Assembly: GCA_963777435.1 (NCBI GenBank)
Contig: CAVZQT010000003.1
Location: 1,364,001-1,428,000 of the forward strand
Length of the DNA: 64,000 nucleotides
Direction of reading: 5' to 3'
Origin: AP-15 sp963777435
GTDB taxonomy: Bacteria > Pseudomonadota > Alphaproteobacteria > ATCC43930 > CGMCC-115725
This document shows positions 8,660-16,397 of this stretch, in pieces. Below the pieces are notes generated by a model. It searched no databases, was not told the origin of the DNA, and saw nothing but the letters and a program-made list of their open reading frames with translations. Made by a program: the position numbers and the translations under genes. Positions within the stretch are counted from its first letter, which is position 1. Each line of letters opens with the position of its first letter.

Positions 8660-9033
8660 CCATTATTCTCCTGAAATCCATGCATCGCCGCATCAATTTC
8701 TTAGTCAAAGAAAGGTACGGCTTGCCCCGTAAAACGCCACGCGCGTACTTGTGTTCCGCCCGCTAGCGGCGGAATGTCAATGTGATTAATAAATATATAG
8801 CGGAGCTTAAGAGTGCCTATTCTAGATTAGAGAGTTAGATTATTTAACCTCCTTTTGGCTGTATTTGATTTAGGCCTTATAACAACCTATGATCAGCAAT
8901 CCCGGCTATCATCTAGATGAATGCCGCTCAGTGCTCTCTGCGCACGAGTTCCCCGGCCAAAGAGCCACCCGAGTTAAACAGGCCTTGCTGACAGAGTGGT
9001 TTTTCAGATCCGGCGCCGCTCGCCGGCGACAAG
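8660..9033 (-). promoter_or_regulatory. AT-rich control region upstream of the secreted-protein cluster
   Basis: No gene is seen here. The region between about 8775 and 8890 is clearly AT-richer than its surroundings, as expected of a promoter for the minus-strand gene at 8126-8659. A small inverted repeat (TTCCGCC, loop CGCTAGC, GGCGGAA) lies at 8754-8774 and could be an operator or leader hairpin. No -35/-10 pair can be assigned with confidence. Confidence 0.35.
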
Positions 9034-9819
9034 CTAAGAGTGGTCGATTTCCGCGGCGGCGAAGAGCTTTGTCACTTTCGGCGTACGGCCGTCACTTTGA
9101 AGGCGGGGTTCGGGCAGGTGGAAACGATCAAAATGATAGCCGCGAAAACCGGCCAAGGCGTGCAAGGCTTGGATATCCTTAATGATCACCCGCCGATCTT
9201 GAATGTCGATCAAATCGTCGGCGCGAAGCTCGCGCAGGGTCCGGTTGAGATGGGGCGCGCTTAGGCCCAGCGCATCGCTAATCTGTTCCTGCGTCAGCGG
9301 CAAACGGTAGGAACACTCATCCGCCATCCCGATCAGCCTGAGCCTGGTCAGCAGTTCCAACAGGAAGTTGGCGACGCGTTCACTGGCCGAACGTCGGCCG
9401 ATATTGGTTAAATGCTCGACATACATCGCCGCCTCGGTGGCGAAAGACCAAAACACTTTCGCCGCCAAGCTCGGATGATCGTTCAAAAGCGTAACCAGGC
9501 GGACATGCGGGATCGGCGATACCACCGTATCGGTCAGCGCCGTCACCGCATATTGCGCCTTCTGAAAAAAGGTGACCGGAAAGCCGATCAGGTCGCCAGG
9601 CAAAACGACATTGAGCACCTGCCGCCCACCGTTTCGAAGGACCTGGCAGCGGATAGCGTAGCCCTCGAGCAAAATGTAAATGAATTCGTAAGAGTGTCCT
9701 TCGGTTATGATTTCACGATGGCGGCGGACAGCGACGTGATCTGACTGAAGCTCGGTGAGTACTCGGATTTCTTCGGGCGAAAGTGCGACAAAGTTAGCAA
9801 GCTTTCGAATGAAAGGCAT
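9034..9819 (-). CDS. Crp/Fnr-family transcriptional regulator
   Basis: A 261-residue regulator. The cyclic-nucleotide-type beta-roll domain spans about residues 20-130 (REIITEGHSYEFIYILLEGY, VVLPGDLIGFP). The HTH_Crp domain follows at about 150-220, with recognition part LTQEQISDALGLSAPHLNRT. The N-terminus lacks the cysteine cluster of oxygen-sensing FNR, so an iron-sulfur sensor is unlikely; the ligand is unknown. The C-terminal 40 residues beyond the HTH are longer than usual. The gene lies upstream of the secreted-protein cluster on the same strand, which makes control of that cluster possible but unproven. Confidence 0.9.
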   Translation of the reverse strand: MPFIRKLANFVALSPEEIRVLTELQSDHVAVRRHREIITEGHSYEFIYILLEGYAIRCQVLRNGGRQVLNVVLPGDLIGFPVTFFQKAQYAVTALTDTVVSPIPHVRLVTLLNDHPSLAAKVFWSFATEAAMYVEHLTNIGRRSASERVANFLLELLTRLRLIGMADECSYRLPLTQEQISDALGLSAPHLNRTLRELRADDLIDIQDRRVIIKDIQALHALAGFRGYHFDRFHLPEPRLQSDGRTPKVTKLFAAAEIDHS

Positions 9820-9974
9820 TCCGTAACCCCAAAGAGCAACCAGTCGGCGCGCCCTCTTCGTCGAAGGGAGGACTTCGTGCCTCGGTTAACTTATCGGGGT
9901 GTGTTTCGTTCCGTTCGTGAGCCAACGAGGCGGATCGCCGATCGGCCATTTTTGGATGAAGAACTCGTTACGGT

Positions 9975-10006
9975 TAAAAAAAGGGCCGGTTGCCACCGAC
10001 CCCTTT
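9975..10006 (-). terminator. Rho-independent terminator of the amidohydrolase gene
   Basis: On the minus strand the sequence reads AAGGGGTCGGT, a short GGCA loop, then ACCGGCCC followed by a run of seven T. The stem has one bulge. It lies about 85 bp past the stop of the amidohydrolase gene and points the right way. Confidence 0.7.
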
Positions 10007-10090
10007 CTCATTCTCTACACTGTCAATCCGCGAGTACTGGCCCCATTAGGGAAGACGGGCGCGGACTGCTTCGGTTTATTTGCTGTCTGC

Positions 10091-11794
10091 CTAGGCGTGC
10101 AGGCCGCGGTAATAGGTGTTGCGCATGACCCGGCCTGGCAATGCGCCGGTGTGCTTGCCGTTTTCGAGCAACACTTCACCATTGACGATCGTCATCATGA
10201 TCCCCTGCGCCGGCTCCTTGATGCGCTTGGCGCCGGTCGGGAAGTCATGCAGCACTTCGAGCGGCAACGGCTTCACCGTGTCGGGATCAAAGATCACGAT
10301 GTCGGCAACCATGCCCGGCCGCAGCAAGCCGCGATCGTAGAGACCAAAGGTCGAGGCGCTATCGAAGGTCAGCCGCCGCACCGCCTGCTCCAGGGTCATG
10401 ACCTGCTTCTCGCGCACCCATTCGGCGAGCAGCCGGGTCGAAAAGCCAAACCCGCTCTGGAATTGAACGTGCGCGCCCCCGTCGGACAGGCCGATGACCG
10501 CGTTCGGGTAGGTCAGGATTTTCGCAACTGCCTCGTCATCGACATTGTTCTCGCCGTGCAGCCATTCGCTGTCGAGATTTTCCTCGATCGCGAGGTCGAG
10601 GAACGCATCGATAATGCCCTTACCCTGCGCCTTGGCGATTTCGCCCAGGGTCTTGCCCTCGTATTGTTTGTTCTTTGGCAGGACGGCATTCTGCAACACC
10701 ATATAGTCCCACCAGGTTTTGCAGATTCCCGGCGGCAGGGTGTCGACCTTGAACTCGACCGCTTCAGCGTGCAGCTTTTTGCGGATTTCCGGATCGGCAT
10801 AAGCTTTCAGCATCTCCTCAGGCGAGGACAGGCAGATCGGGTGCCATACCGGCAAGCCGCGGAAGGTCTGGGTGTTGCGCATCGTGAAATTGTCGACGAT
10901 GCGGTTGGGGGTGCACATCGGGTAGGCACGGATGCCTTTGGCGGTCGTCGAATCGACTTGCGCCATCTGCTTGCGCCACTCGTCAGGTCGGCGCATCGAC
11001 TGGTTTAAATTGTTGTAGACGACGGTGCGGCCGGTCGCCTCCGACAGCCGCGACATCAGCGCATTCTTCATTTCGGCGCCGTTGCCGCCGCCCGATTGGA
11101 TGATGCCGGTGCCGAGTTCGCGCAAGACGTCGCCGATCGCAAAGATCTCCTTCTCGTCGGCCCACAATGCCGGGATATGGACGCCCTGCGGGTCGTAGTG
11201 ACCCTGGTTGCGCGACACCGAGACCCCTAACGCGCCAGCAGTCATGCCGTCGCGCACGAGATCCTGCATCTGCTTGATCTCATCATCGGTGGCGGCGCGC
11301 TTTTGGCAGTCGTCGCCCATCACGTAATAACGGACCGCGGTGTGGCCGATCAGGTTGCCGACATTGACGCCCAGATGATGATCGAGCTGGTCGAGGTACT
11401 CAGGCACCGTTTCCCAACCAAATTCGAGCGTGCGCAATACCTCCATCGGGATTGCTTCGACATAGGACAGGAACTCGGCCAGGCGGTCCTCCTTGCCCTT
11501 CCGCACCGGCGCCAAGGACAGCGAGCAGTTGCCGAAAATCACGGTTGTGGCGCCGTGATCGCACGAGAACGAGCACAGCGGGTCCCAGGTGACCTGCGCG
11601 TCGTAATGGCAGTGATTGTCGATAAAACCGGGGGCAACAACGCGGCCTTCGGCATCAATCGTGCGCGTCGCCGGACCGCTCAATTTGCCGATCTCGGTGA
11701 TCTTGCCGTCCTTGATGCCAACGTCGCCGCGGAAGGCCGGCATGCCCGACCCGTCGACAATGCGCCCGTTTTTGATTAGCAGGTCGTACGCCAT
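10091..11794 (-). CDS. N-acyl-D-amino-acid deacylase-type amidohydrolase
   Basis: A 567-residue member of amidohydrolase family 3, close to D-aminoacylases, which hydrolyse N-acyl-D-amino acids in the cytoplasm. It begins MAYDLLIKNGRIVDGSGMPA. The first metal motif is in IDNHCHYDAQVTWDP, and GNCSLSLAP corresponds to the GNC-x-SLAP stretch of D-aminoacylases with its metal-bridging Cys. The late motif IGLSDGGAHVQFQ supplies the catalytic Asp. ATG 11794 is preferred over the longer frame because AAGGAAAGGGA precedes it and the domain starts there. Exact substrate is open: dihydroorotase- or hydantoinase-like relatives share the fold. A strong terminator follows. Confidence 0.88.
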   Translation of the reverse strand: MAYDLLIKNGRIVDGSGMPAFRGDVGIKDGKITEIGKLSGPATRTIDAEGRVVAPGFIDNHCHYDAQVTWDPLCSFSCDHGATTVIFGNCSLSLAPVRKGKEDRLAEFLSYVEAIPMEVLRTLEFGWETVPEYLDQLDHHLGVNVGNLIGHTAVRYYVMGDDCQKRAATDDEIKQMQDLVRDGMTAGALGVSVSRNQGHYDPQGVHIPALWADEKEIFAIGDVLRELGTGIIQSGGGNGAEMKNALMSRLSEATGRTVVYNNLNQSMRRPDEWRKQMAQVDSTTAKGIRAYPMCTPNRIVDNFTMRNTQTFRGLPVWHPICLSSPEEMLKAYADPEIRKKLHAEAVEFKVDTLPPGICKTWWDYMVLQNAVLPKNKQYEGKTLGEIAKAQGKGIIDAFLDLAIEENLDSEWLHGENNVDDEAVAKILTYPNAVIGLSDGGAHVQFQSGFGFSTRLLAEWVREKQVMTLEQAVRRLTFDSASTFGLYDRGLLRPGMVADIVIFDPDTVKPLPLEVLHDFPTGAKRIKEPAQGIMMTIVNGEVLLENGKHTGALPGRVMRNTYYRGLHA

Positions 11795-11997
11795 CGCTGT
11801 CCCTTTCCTTGCTGGAACCCGGATCGATCGGTTTTTGCTGCAAAAAGTGTAGCACGTGCCGCAGCACGACCGCGCACCGCGAATTCGACAGCATGGCCTG
11901 CCGCCTCCGCATGGCTGTGCAGCGCGGTGTTCGGCCGCGATTGCTACGCGGCGAAGACCTGGCCACAATTGAGCAACAACAGCTAAGGGAGGAAACC

Positions 11998-13230
11998 ATG
12001 ACGACACAGTCGGTATGCCGGCCATTACTGTCGCGGCGAACAATGTTAGCGGCGGGCGCCGGGCTCGCTGGGACGGCGGCCCTGACGCGGCGCAACGCAT
12101 CGGCACAGCAGGCCCCCTCCCCGCCGCCTGGCGCCAAGCTCGCGACGCCACCGAGCGTGATCACCGAGCCGCCGCGCGATTGGCGGCCGGGGCACCCGTC
12201 GATCTATCCCGATCCCGATGTCATCGTGCTCGACCCGTCCTTTACCCAACTGGCGCTCGGCAATGCCGGTTTGCACCGACTGTGGACCGGGGCGTTCTGG
12301 GCCGAGGGACCGGCCTGGTCGAGCCAGGGCCAATACCTCGTCTTCAGCGATGTGCAGGGAAACACCCAGTACCGCTATATCTGGGATGACGGACGAGTGA
12401 CGCCGTTTCGCCGCCCCTCCTACAACAGCAACGGCAATTCCTTTGATTATCAAGGCCGGCAACTGTCGACTCAGGATTTCTTTCGCCACGTCGTACGCTG
12501 GGAACACGACGGCACAATGACCGTGATCGCCAATTCCTATCAGGGGAAGCCGCTCAACTCGCCCAACGATCTGGTGCCGCATCCCGACGGCAGCATCTGG
12601 TTCACCGATCCCGCCTATGGCGACCGATTGTCGGAGGGCCATCCCGACGAGGCCGGCGGTCCCACCAACCCGCAAGGGCTGTTGAACCCGCGCATCGGCG
12701 CCGAAAACGCGGGCGCCATTGGCGGCCGCAAGCGCGAATTACCGACCAATGTCTATCGCTGGGATCCGAACGGCGCACTGGAGGCGGTAATCACCGAGGA
12801 GCAATTGCCTGACCCGAACGGCATCTGCTTTTCGCCTGACCACAACACGCTTTACGTGATCAGCACCGGCAAGGGCCCGGGCGACGCCGGGCCGGGCGGC
12901 AAGCGCGTGATCTACGCCTTTGACGTGCAGGGGACCAGGCCGGTCAATATGCGGCTGTTCACCGACATGGTGGTCGACGGCATCAAATGCGGTCCTGACG
13001 GAATGCGCGCCGACGTTGCCGGCAATCTCTGGTGCAGCTCGAACGCGCCGCTCGGCTATGCCGGGGTGCTGGTGTTCAATGCCGGAGGCAAGCTGATTGG
13101 CCGCATCCGTCTGCCCGAAGTTTGTGCCAATCTGGCGTTTGGCGGTCCGAAACGCGACCGCCTGTTCATGACCGCGAGCCAATCACTCTATGTCTTGCAA
13201 TTGCAGACGCAGGGCGCCGCCCCAGGCTAA
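11998..13230 (+). CDS. Tat-exported SMP-30/gluconolactonase-like protein
   Basis: A 410-residue beta-propeller protein of the SMP-30/gluconolactonase/LRE family, which contains metal-dependent lactonases. The N-terminus SRRTMLAAGAGLAGTAALTR is a twin-arginine signal, so the protein should be periplasmic. Family stretches are WAEGPAWSSQGQYLVFSD (metal Glu), NSPNDLVPHPDGSIWFTDP (metal Asn and Asp), DPNGICFSPDHNTLYV and VDGIKCGPDGMRADVAGNLW. GGGAGGAAA precedes ATG 11998; the frame is open further upstream but that part lacks domain content. It diverges from the amidohydrolase gene. The sugar-acid lactone substrate is an inference from the family. Confidence 0.88.
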   Translation: MTTQSVCRPLLSRRTMLAAGAGLAGTAALTRRNASAQQAPSPPPGAKLATPPSVITEPPRDWRPGHPSIYPDPDVIVLDPSFTQLALGNAGLHRLWTGAFWAEGPAWSSQGQYLVFSDVQGNTQYRYIWDDGRVTPFRRPSYNSNGNSFDYQGRQLSTQDFFRHVVRWEHDGTMTVIANSYQGKPLNSPNDLVPHPDGSIWFTDPAYGDRLSEGHPDEAGGPTNPQGLLNPRIGAENAGAIGGRKRELPTNVYRWDPNGALEAVITEEQLPDPNGICFSPDHNTLYVISTGKGPGDAGPGGKRVIYAFDVQGTRPVNMRLFTDMVVDGIKCGPDGMRADVAGNLWCSSNAPLGYAGVLVFNAGGKLIGRIRLPEVCANLAFGGPKRDRLFMTASQSLYVLQLQTQGAAPG

Positions 13231-13341
13231 ATCGGGATTTCAGACAGGCCCGCCAACCCGCTCTTGTCGATCCGGTTTTGCCGACGATCGGCTGATCTGC
13301 CGCGACCGAGCGTGCTGGGGTACGCCGCCGGGCGGTAGGTC

Positions 13342-13481
13342 TCACACGCTGTCGTATCCGGCGGATATGTCCCGGTTCGTGTAGTCGGTCAGCAACGCCT
13401 GGCGATGACCGCGCGGCGAAGTTGCGCGCGATGTTCGGCATCGGAAATGCCGGTTCCAGCGGTGATTTCGGCTGTGGTCAT
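13342..13481 (-). pseudogene. Remnant of an MHS-type MFS transporter gene with internal deletion
   Basis: A perfect ribosome binding site (AGGAGGAAAC) precedes ATG 13481. The reading MTTAEITAGTGISDAEHRAQ, then LRRAVIA, matches the cytoplasmic N-terminus of metabolite:H+ symporter (MHS) MFS proteins, which continues STxGTTIEWYDF. Here it breaks off at once. In the next frame the reading QALLTDYTNRDISAGYDSV and a stop resembles the extreme C-terminus of the same family. So both ends survive and roughly 1.2-1.3 kb of transmembrane coding sequence appears deleted. That size is inferred from the normal family length. No function is expected. Confidence 0.6.
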
Positions 13482-13752
13482 GTTTCCTCCTGCATCGGGC
13501 TGTTAAGGCCGCCCGTTGTGGTTCCCCAGCTGCGGAGCGCTGGAGCCGTTTCTTTTCTTGAACGTTACCAGCGGCGGACGGCTCTGCCAACCCTACCGCG
13601 CATTGTGTGATCGTAATGCGCGAAGACGAGCTGGTCAAAACACCCTCCGCGGTGCCGCGATTGACGTGTCGGAATCGCAACGCCGGTGGAATCAGAATAT
13701 TTTTGCGGGCTTGTCGGCGAGTTGGCCGCAGAGGCTCCGCGGCAATGGCGGT

Positions 13753-13950
13753 TCAATCGGAATTGGCAAACAAAGCGATGGCCCCCACCAGACACGCGCC
13801 GCCGATCACGAGGCCGGCTTCTCCCACCCTGAAATGCCCGATCGAGATGTCGCTCGCGTGACTTGGGATCAGCAGCATCACGGCAACGACCCACAACCCA
13901 AATCCCAAAACGCCTAGAGATATCGAAAGCAGGTTGAAATATTTTCGCAT
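13753..13950 (-). CDS. Small two-helix membrane protein
   Basis: A 65-residue hypothetical protein from ATG 13950. Two hydrophobic stretches are obvious, about residues 8-28 (LGVLGFGLWVVAVMLLI) and 44-62 (AGLVIGGACLVGAIALF), joined by a polar loop. It reads MRKYFNLLS at the start and ends FANSD. The ribosome binding site is weak. The clean amphipathic layout argues for a real gene, but no family is recognised. Confidence 0.5.
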   Translation of the reverse strand: MRKYFNLLSISLGVLGFGLWVVAVMLLIPSHASDISIGHFRVGEAGLVIGGACLVGAIALFANSD

Positions 13951-14259
13951 CTTGACGCGTCGTTGGATCTTGTGGCTGGCATAGCTTGAAAACACCGGCA
14001 AAATCTCCTGCCGAAGTTTCGGAGCGCGCAAACGCCTCCGCTCCATCAATGGTTCCTGCCAAGATGTCAATTTGGCGTCCGGGACTCAGCCGCGCGATCC
14101 GCGCAGACGATGTAGATCGCGCCCCGGAGATCAACGTTTCACTCCGTCCGGCTTTTCCGGAGAGACCGGCCCGAGCCGCCGCTCGCGTTGCGGCGGATGA
14201 CGCGGCCTAATCGACCGGGTAGAGTTTGGCGCTGCAAGGACGCACACAGGGAGGCGGGC
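13951..14259. other. Intergenic region before the Lin0512 pair
   Basis: No gene, repeat or terminator is seen. It presumably holds the promoters for the leftward small membrane gene and the rightward Lin0512 genes, but no clear -35/-10 boxes stand out. Confidence 0.3.
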
Positions 14260-14601
14260 ATGGCTTGGAGGCGGATGGTTCTCGAGATCGGCATGGGCAC
14301 CGATATCCGCGGCGCCGATTACACGAAGGCAGCGGTCCGCGCCTTACGCGACGCGCTGTGGCACAATTCGCTCTCGGTCGCCGACGCTGTAGGATTGCCG
14401 GTCGACTCGATGCGGGTCGAGGTCAGGATCGGCGTGCCGCACCCGGAACAGGTCGACAAAGCGGCGGTGCTCGCGGTCTTGCCGCACGGCACCGGGACGG
14501 TGGAGGTCGTCGAAGGCGGGCTCGAAATCATGAATGACGCCGGCACCAACAAGACTGTAGTCGCCAACGCCGCGGCCGTCGTGCACCTCGACGTCCCCTG
14601 A
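14260..14601 (+). CDS. Lin0512-family protein, first copy
   Basis: A 113-residue cytoplasmic protein of the small Lin0512 family, whose function is unknown. Family stretches are VLEIGMGTDIRGADYTKAAV, VEVRIGVPHPEQVDKAAV and LPHGTGTVEVVEGGLEI. GGGAGGCGGG precedes ATG 14260. It is followed after 11 bp by a second, diverged copy with the same three stretches in the same order, so the pair arose by tandem duplication and probably acts as a heteromer. That last point is inference. Confidence 0.82.
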   Translation: MAWRRMVLEIGMGTDIRGADYTKAAVRALRDALWHNSLSVADAVGLPVDSMRVEVRIGVPHPEQVDKAAVLAVLPHGTGTVEVVEGGLEIMNDAGTNKTVVANAAAVVHLDVP

Positions 14602-14612
14602 GGAGAAAGGCG

Positions 14613-14966
14613 ATGCCAGCAAAACGCGTCATTCTCGAAATGGGCACAGGAAACGATCTGCATGGCGGCGATTACACAAAGGCCGCGGTGCGCGCGGTGC
14701 AGGATGCGCTCCATCACAGCTCGCTGACCTTGATCCGCACCCTAAAACTCGATGCACGCCGGATGCTGGTCGAAGTGACCATCGGCGTTCAGCAGCCGGA
14801 AAAAGTCAACACCGCTGCAGTCAAGTCGGCACTGCCGCATGGCGAGGTGACGGTCAAAGTCGTCAAAGGCGGGCTCGATGTCCCGGACAATGAAACCGGC
14901 GACGTCGCGGTCATCGCCAGTGCTGCCGTTTCGGTCCGCATGGACCTGCCGCAAGCCCACGGGTGA
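14613..14966 (+). CDS. Lin0512-family protein, second copy
   Basis: A 117-residue paralogue of the preceding gene. It reads VILEMGTGNDLHGGDYTKAA, then VEVTIGVQQPEKVNTAAV and LPHGEVTVKVVKGGLDVPD, aligning along its whole length with copy one. GAGGAGAAAGG lies before ATG 14613. The two copies are diverged at many positions, so the duplication is old. Function unknown; the conserved Asp-Tyr-Thr-Lys and Leu-Pro-His-Gly stretches are candidate functional sites. The next gene is convergent, ending 13 bp away. Confidence 0.82.
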   Translation: MPAKRVILEMGTGNDLHGGDYTKAAVRAVQDALHHSSLTLIRTLKLDARRMLVEVTIGVQQPEKVNTAAVKSALPHGEVTVKVVKGGLDVPDNETGDVAVIASAAVSVRMDLPQAHG

Positions 14967-14978
14967 GGGGCTCGACCG

Positions 14979-15875
14979 CTATTCGGAGCCGGGTACTGTC
15001 CCCTTGGGCAGGCTCTCGCAATAGCGCGCGATCTCGCCGGGTGTGGTGATCCACAATTCGTCGCGGTGTTTCATAATATGGCGAACTGCATCGCGAAATG
15101 CGTGCAGGCGGAATGGCTGGCCGACAACAAACGGATGCGCCGAGACTGCAAACACCAGCGGAAATTTTTTCGACTGGAACAGCATTTCGTCGAACTGGTC
15201 GACAACCATCTCGGCGAATTGCCGGCCGGTGTGGCGGCGAAACACCATCGCCGGCGAGTCGTTGACTTCGAGCGGATAGGGCACCGACAGGATCGGGCCG
15301 GCGCGGGTGCGTATCCAGATCGGCTGGTCGTCCATCGCCCAATCCATGACATAGCGGTAGCCGGCTTCCTTCAGCAGGTCGAGCGTGACCGCACTCTGCG
15401 CGATATAGGGCCCGAGCCAACCCTCCGGCCGGTGCCCCGAAACCCGCGCCAAAATCTCGGTGCATTCGGCGATCAGCCGGCGCTCATCCTCCTCCCACAA
15501 AATGTCCTGGCGCTCGGAATTGGTGCGGCCGTGCCCGACAAATTCGTCGCCGCGCGCCCTCAGGCGCTCGCCGATCTCGGGGCAGGCTTCAAGCACCGCC
15601 GAGTTGACATTATGCGCCCCAGGCAGCGCGAACTCGTCGAGCAGATCGAGGTAATACCACAGCCCGACGCGGTTGCCGTAATCGCGCCAGGCATAGTTCC
15701 GTTGACTCTGGGCCGCCGCTGCCCCGGTCGAGTTGCTGCCGAGCCCGGCGCCAAAAGCGAAATGCTCGATGTTGTTGTTAAAGACAACCGCAAGCCTTTT
15801 GCCCTCCGGCCAGTCGTAGACCGGCCGCTTGTGGATGGGCGAGTAGTCGTAACGATTGTGCGCAGGGAGTTTCAT
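14979..15875 (-). CDS. Polysaccharide deacetylase-family protein (PuuE/allantoinase-like)
   Basis: A 298-residue NodB-fold protein. The opening RYDYSPIHKRPVYDWPEGKR and the block FVGHGRTNSERQ resemble the group that includes PuuE-type metal-independent allantoinases and related deacetylases. Further family stretches are RPEGWLGPYIAQSAVTLDLL and GYRYVMDWAMDDQP. The usual NodB metal triad (Asp plus two His) is not clearly complete, which fits the PuuE side. ATG 15875 starts the domain. Downstream it faces the Lin0512 pair. Substrate unknown; a role in ureide or amide metabolism is one option. Confidence 0.8.
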   Translation of the reverse strand: MKLPAHNRYDYSPIHKRPVYDWPEGKRLAVVFNNNIEHFAFGAGLGSNSTGAAAAQSQRNYAWRDYGNRVGLWYYLDLLDEFALPGAHNVNSAVLEACPEIGERLRARGDEFVGHGRTNSERQDILWEEDERRLIAECTEILARVSGHRPEGWLGPYIAQSAVTLDLLKEAGYRYVMDWAMDDQPIWIRTRAGPILSVPYPLEVNDSPAMVFRRHTGRQFAEMVVDQFDEMLFQSKKFPLVFAVSAHPFVVGQPFRLHAFRDAVRHIMKHRDELWITTPGEIARYCESLPKGTVPGSE

Positions 15876-15904
15876 GCGTCACACCCTATTTTTGACGAAA
15901 ACCG

Positions 15905-15986
15905 TCATTGCGAGGCGCGATAGGCGCCGCGGCAATCCGGCAGTTCACTAGTCGTCTTTGGATTGCTTCGCTGCGCTCGCAATGAC
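15905..15986. repeat. REP-like palindrome, copy 1
   Basis: It begins TCATTGCGAG and ends CTCGCAATGA, with inner arms GGCAATCCGG and GGATTGCTTCGCTGCG. This is the dispersed palindrome type common in alphaproteobacterial intergenic DNA. It sits 27 bp beyond the stop of the GIY-YIG gene. Confidence 0.8.
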
Positions 15987-16012
15987 AATGTTTTCTGCCG
16001 CTAAATTTCATC

Positions 16013-16309
16013 CTAAATTTCATCATAGAGCTCGTGCCAGTCAGGATTTAGGCTGTTCACCAGGTCGATCTTCTTCCTGCGCGATCCCGCCTTGATCTGC
16101 TTTTCCCTGGCGATAGCGGTCGAGATATCTTCGGCACATTCGTAATACACTGGCTGCGACACATTATACCGGCTCGTGAAGCCCGGTAAATTGCTTCTCA
16201 CGTGTTGATAGACGCGGCGCTTTAAATCGCTGGTCACGCCAGTGTAAAGAACATTATGTCGTTCGTTCGTCAAAATGTATACGTAATACTGCTTGGCCAT
16301 CTCTTGCAT
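16013..16309 (-). CDS. GIY-YIG nuclease-domain protein (URI family)
   Basis: A 98-residue single-domain GIY-YIG protein. The family tyrosines are in YYVYIL and LYTGVTSDLKRRV, followed by the catalytic-type Arg, YQHVRSNLPGFTSRYN, and the metal-binding Glu in AIAREKQIK. The C-terminus LNPDWHELYDEI is typical of these small URI proteins. ATG 16309 is preceded by AAGGAC at short spacing; ATG 16300 is the alternative. Both the start codon and the ribosome binding site overlap the end of REP-like copy 2, and copy 1 lies just past the stop, so the gene is bracketed by palindromes. Role in DNA cleavage or repair is inferred from the fold. Confidence 0.88.
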   Translation of the reverse strand: MQEMAKQYYVYILTNERHNVLYTGVTSDLKRRVYQHVRSNLPGFTSRYNVSQPVYYECAEDISTAIAREKQIKAGSRRKKIDLVNSLNPDWHELYDEI

Positions 16310-16310
16310 T

Positions 16311-16390
16311 GTCCTTGCGAGGAGCGCAGCGCCAAAAAAATCCAGTAGTTCACTACCGTTTCGGATTGCATCGCTGTGCTCGCAATGACA
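16311..16390. repeat. REP-like palindrome, copy 2
   Basis: The arms GTCCTTGCGAGGAGCGCAGC and GCATCGCTGTGCTCGCAATG match copy 1. One change in the outer arm (CATT to CCTT) gives AAGGAC on the minus strand, the ribosome binding site of the GIY-YIG gene. The stop of the enoyl-CoA hydratase gene is 8 bp away. Confidence 0.8.
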
Positions 16391-16397
16391 AATTGCG

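Noticed and set aside
9899..11008. A 369-residue open frame on the plus strand.
   Set aside because: It is the antisense of the amidohydrolase gene, which has clear motifs, a ribosome binding site and a terminator. Long antisense frames are expected in GC-rich DNA.
15066..15923. A 285-residue plus-strand open frame.
   Set aside because: Antisense of the polysaccharide deacetylase-family gene and running into a REP-like element.
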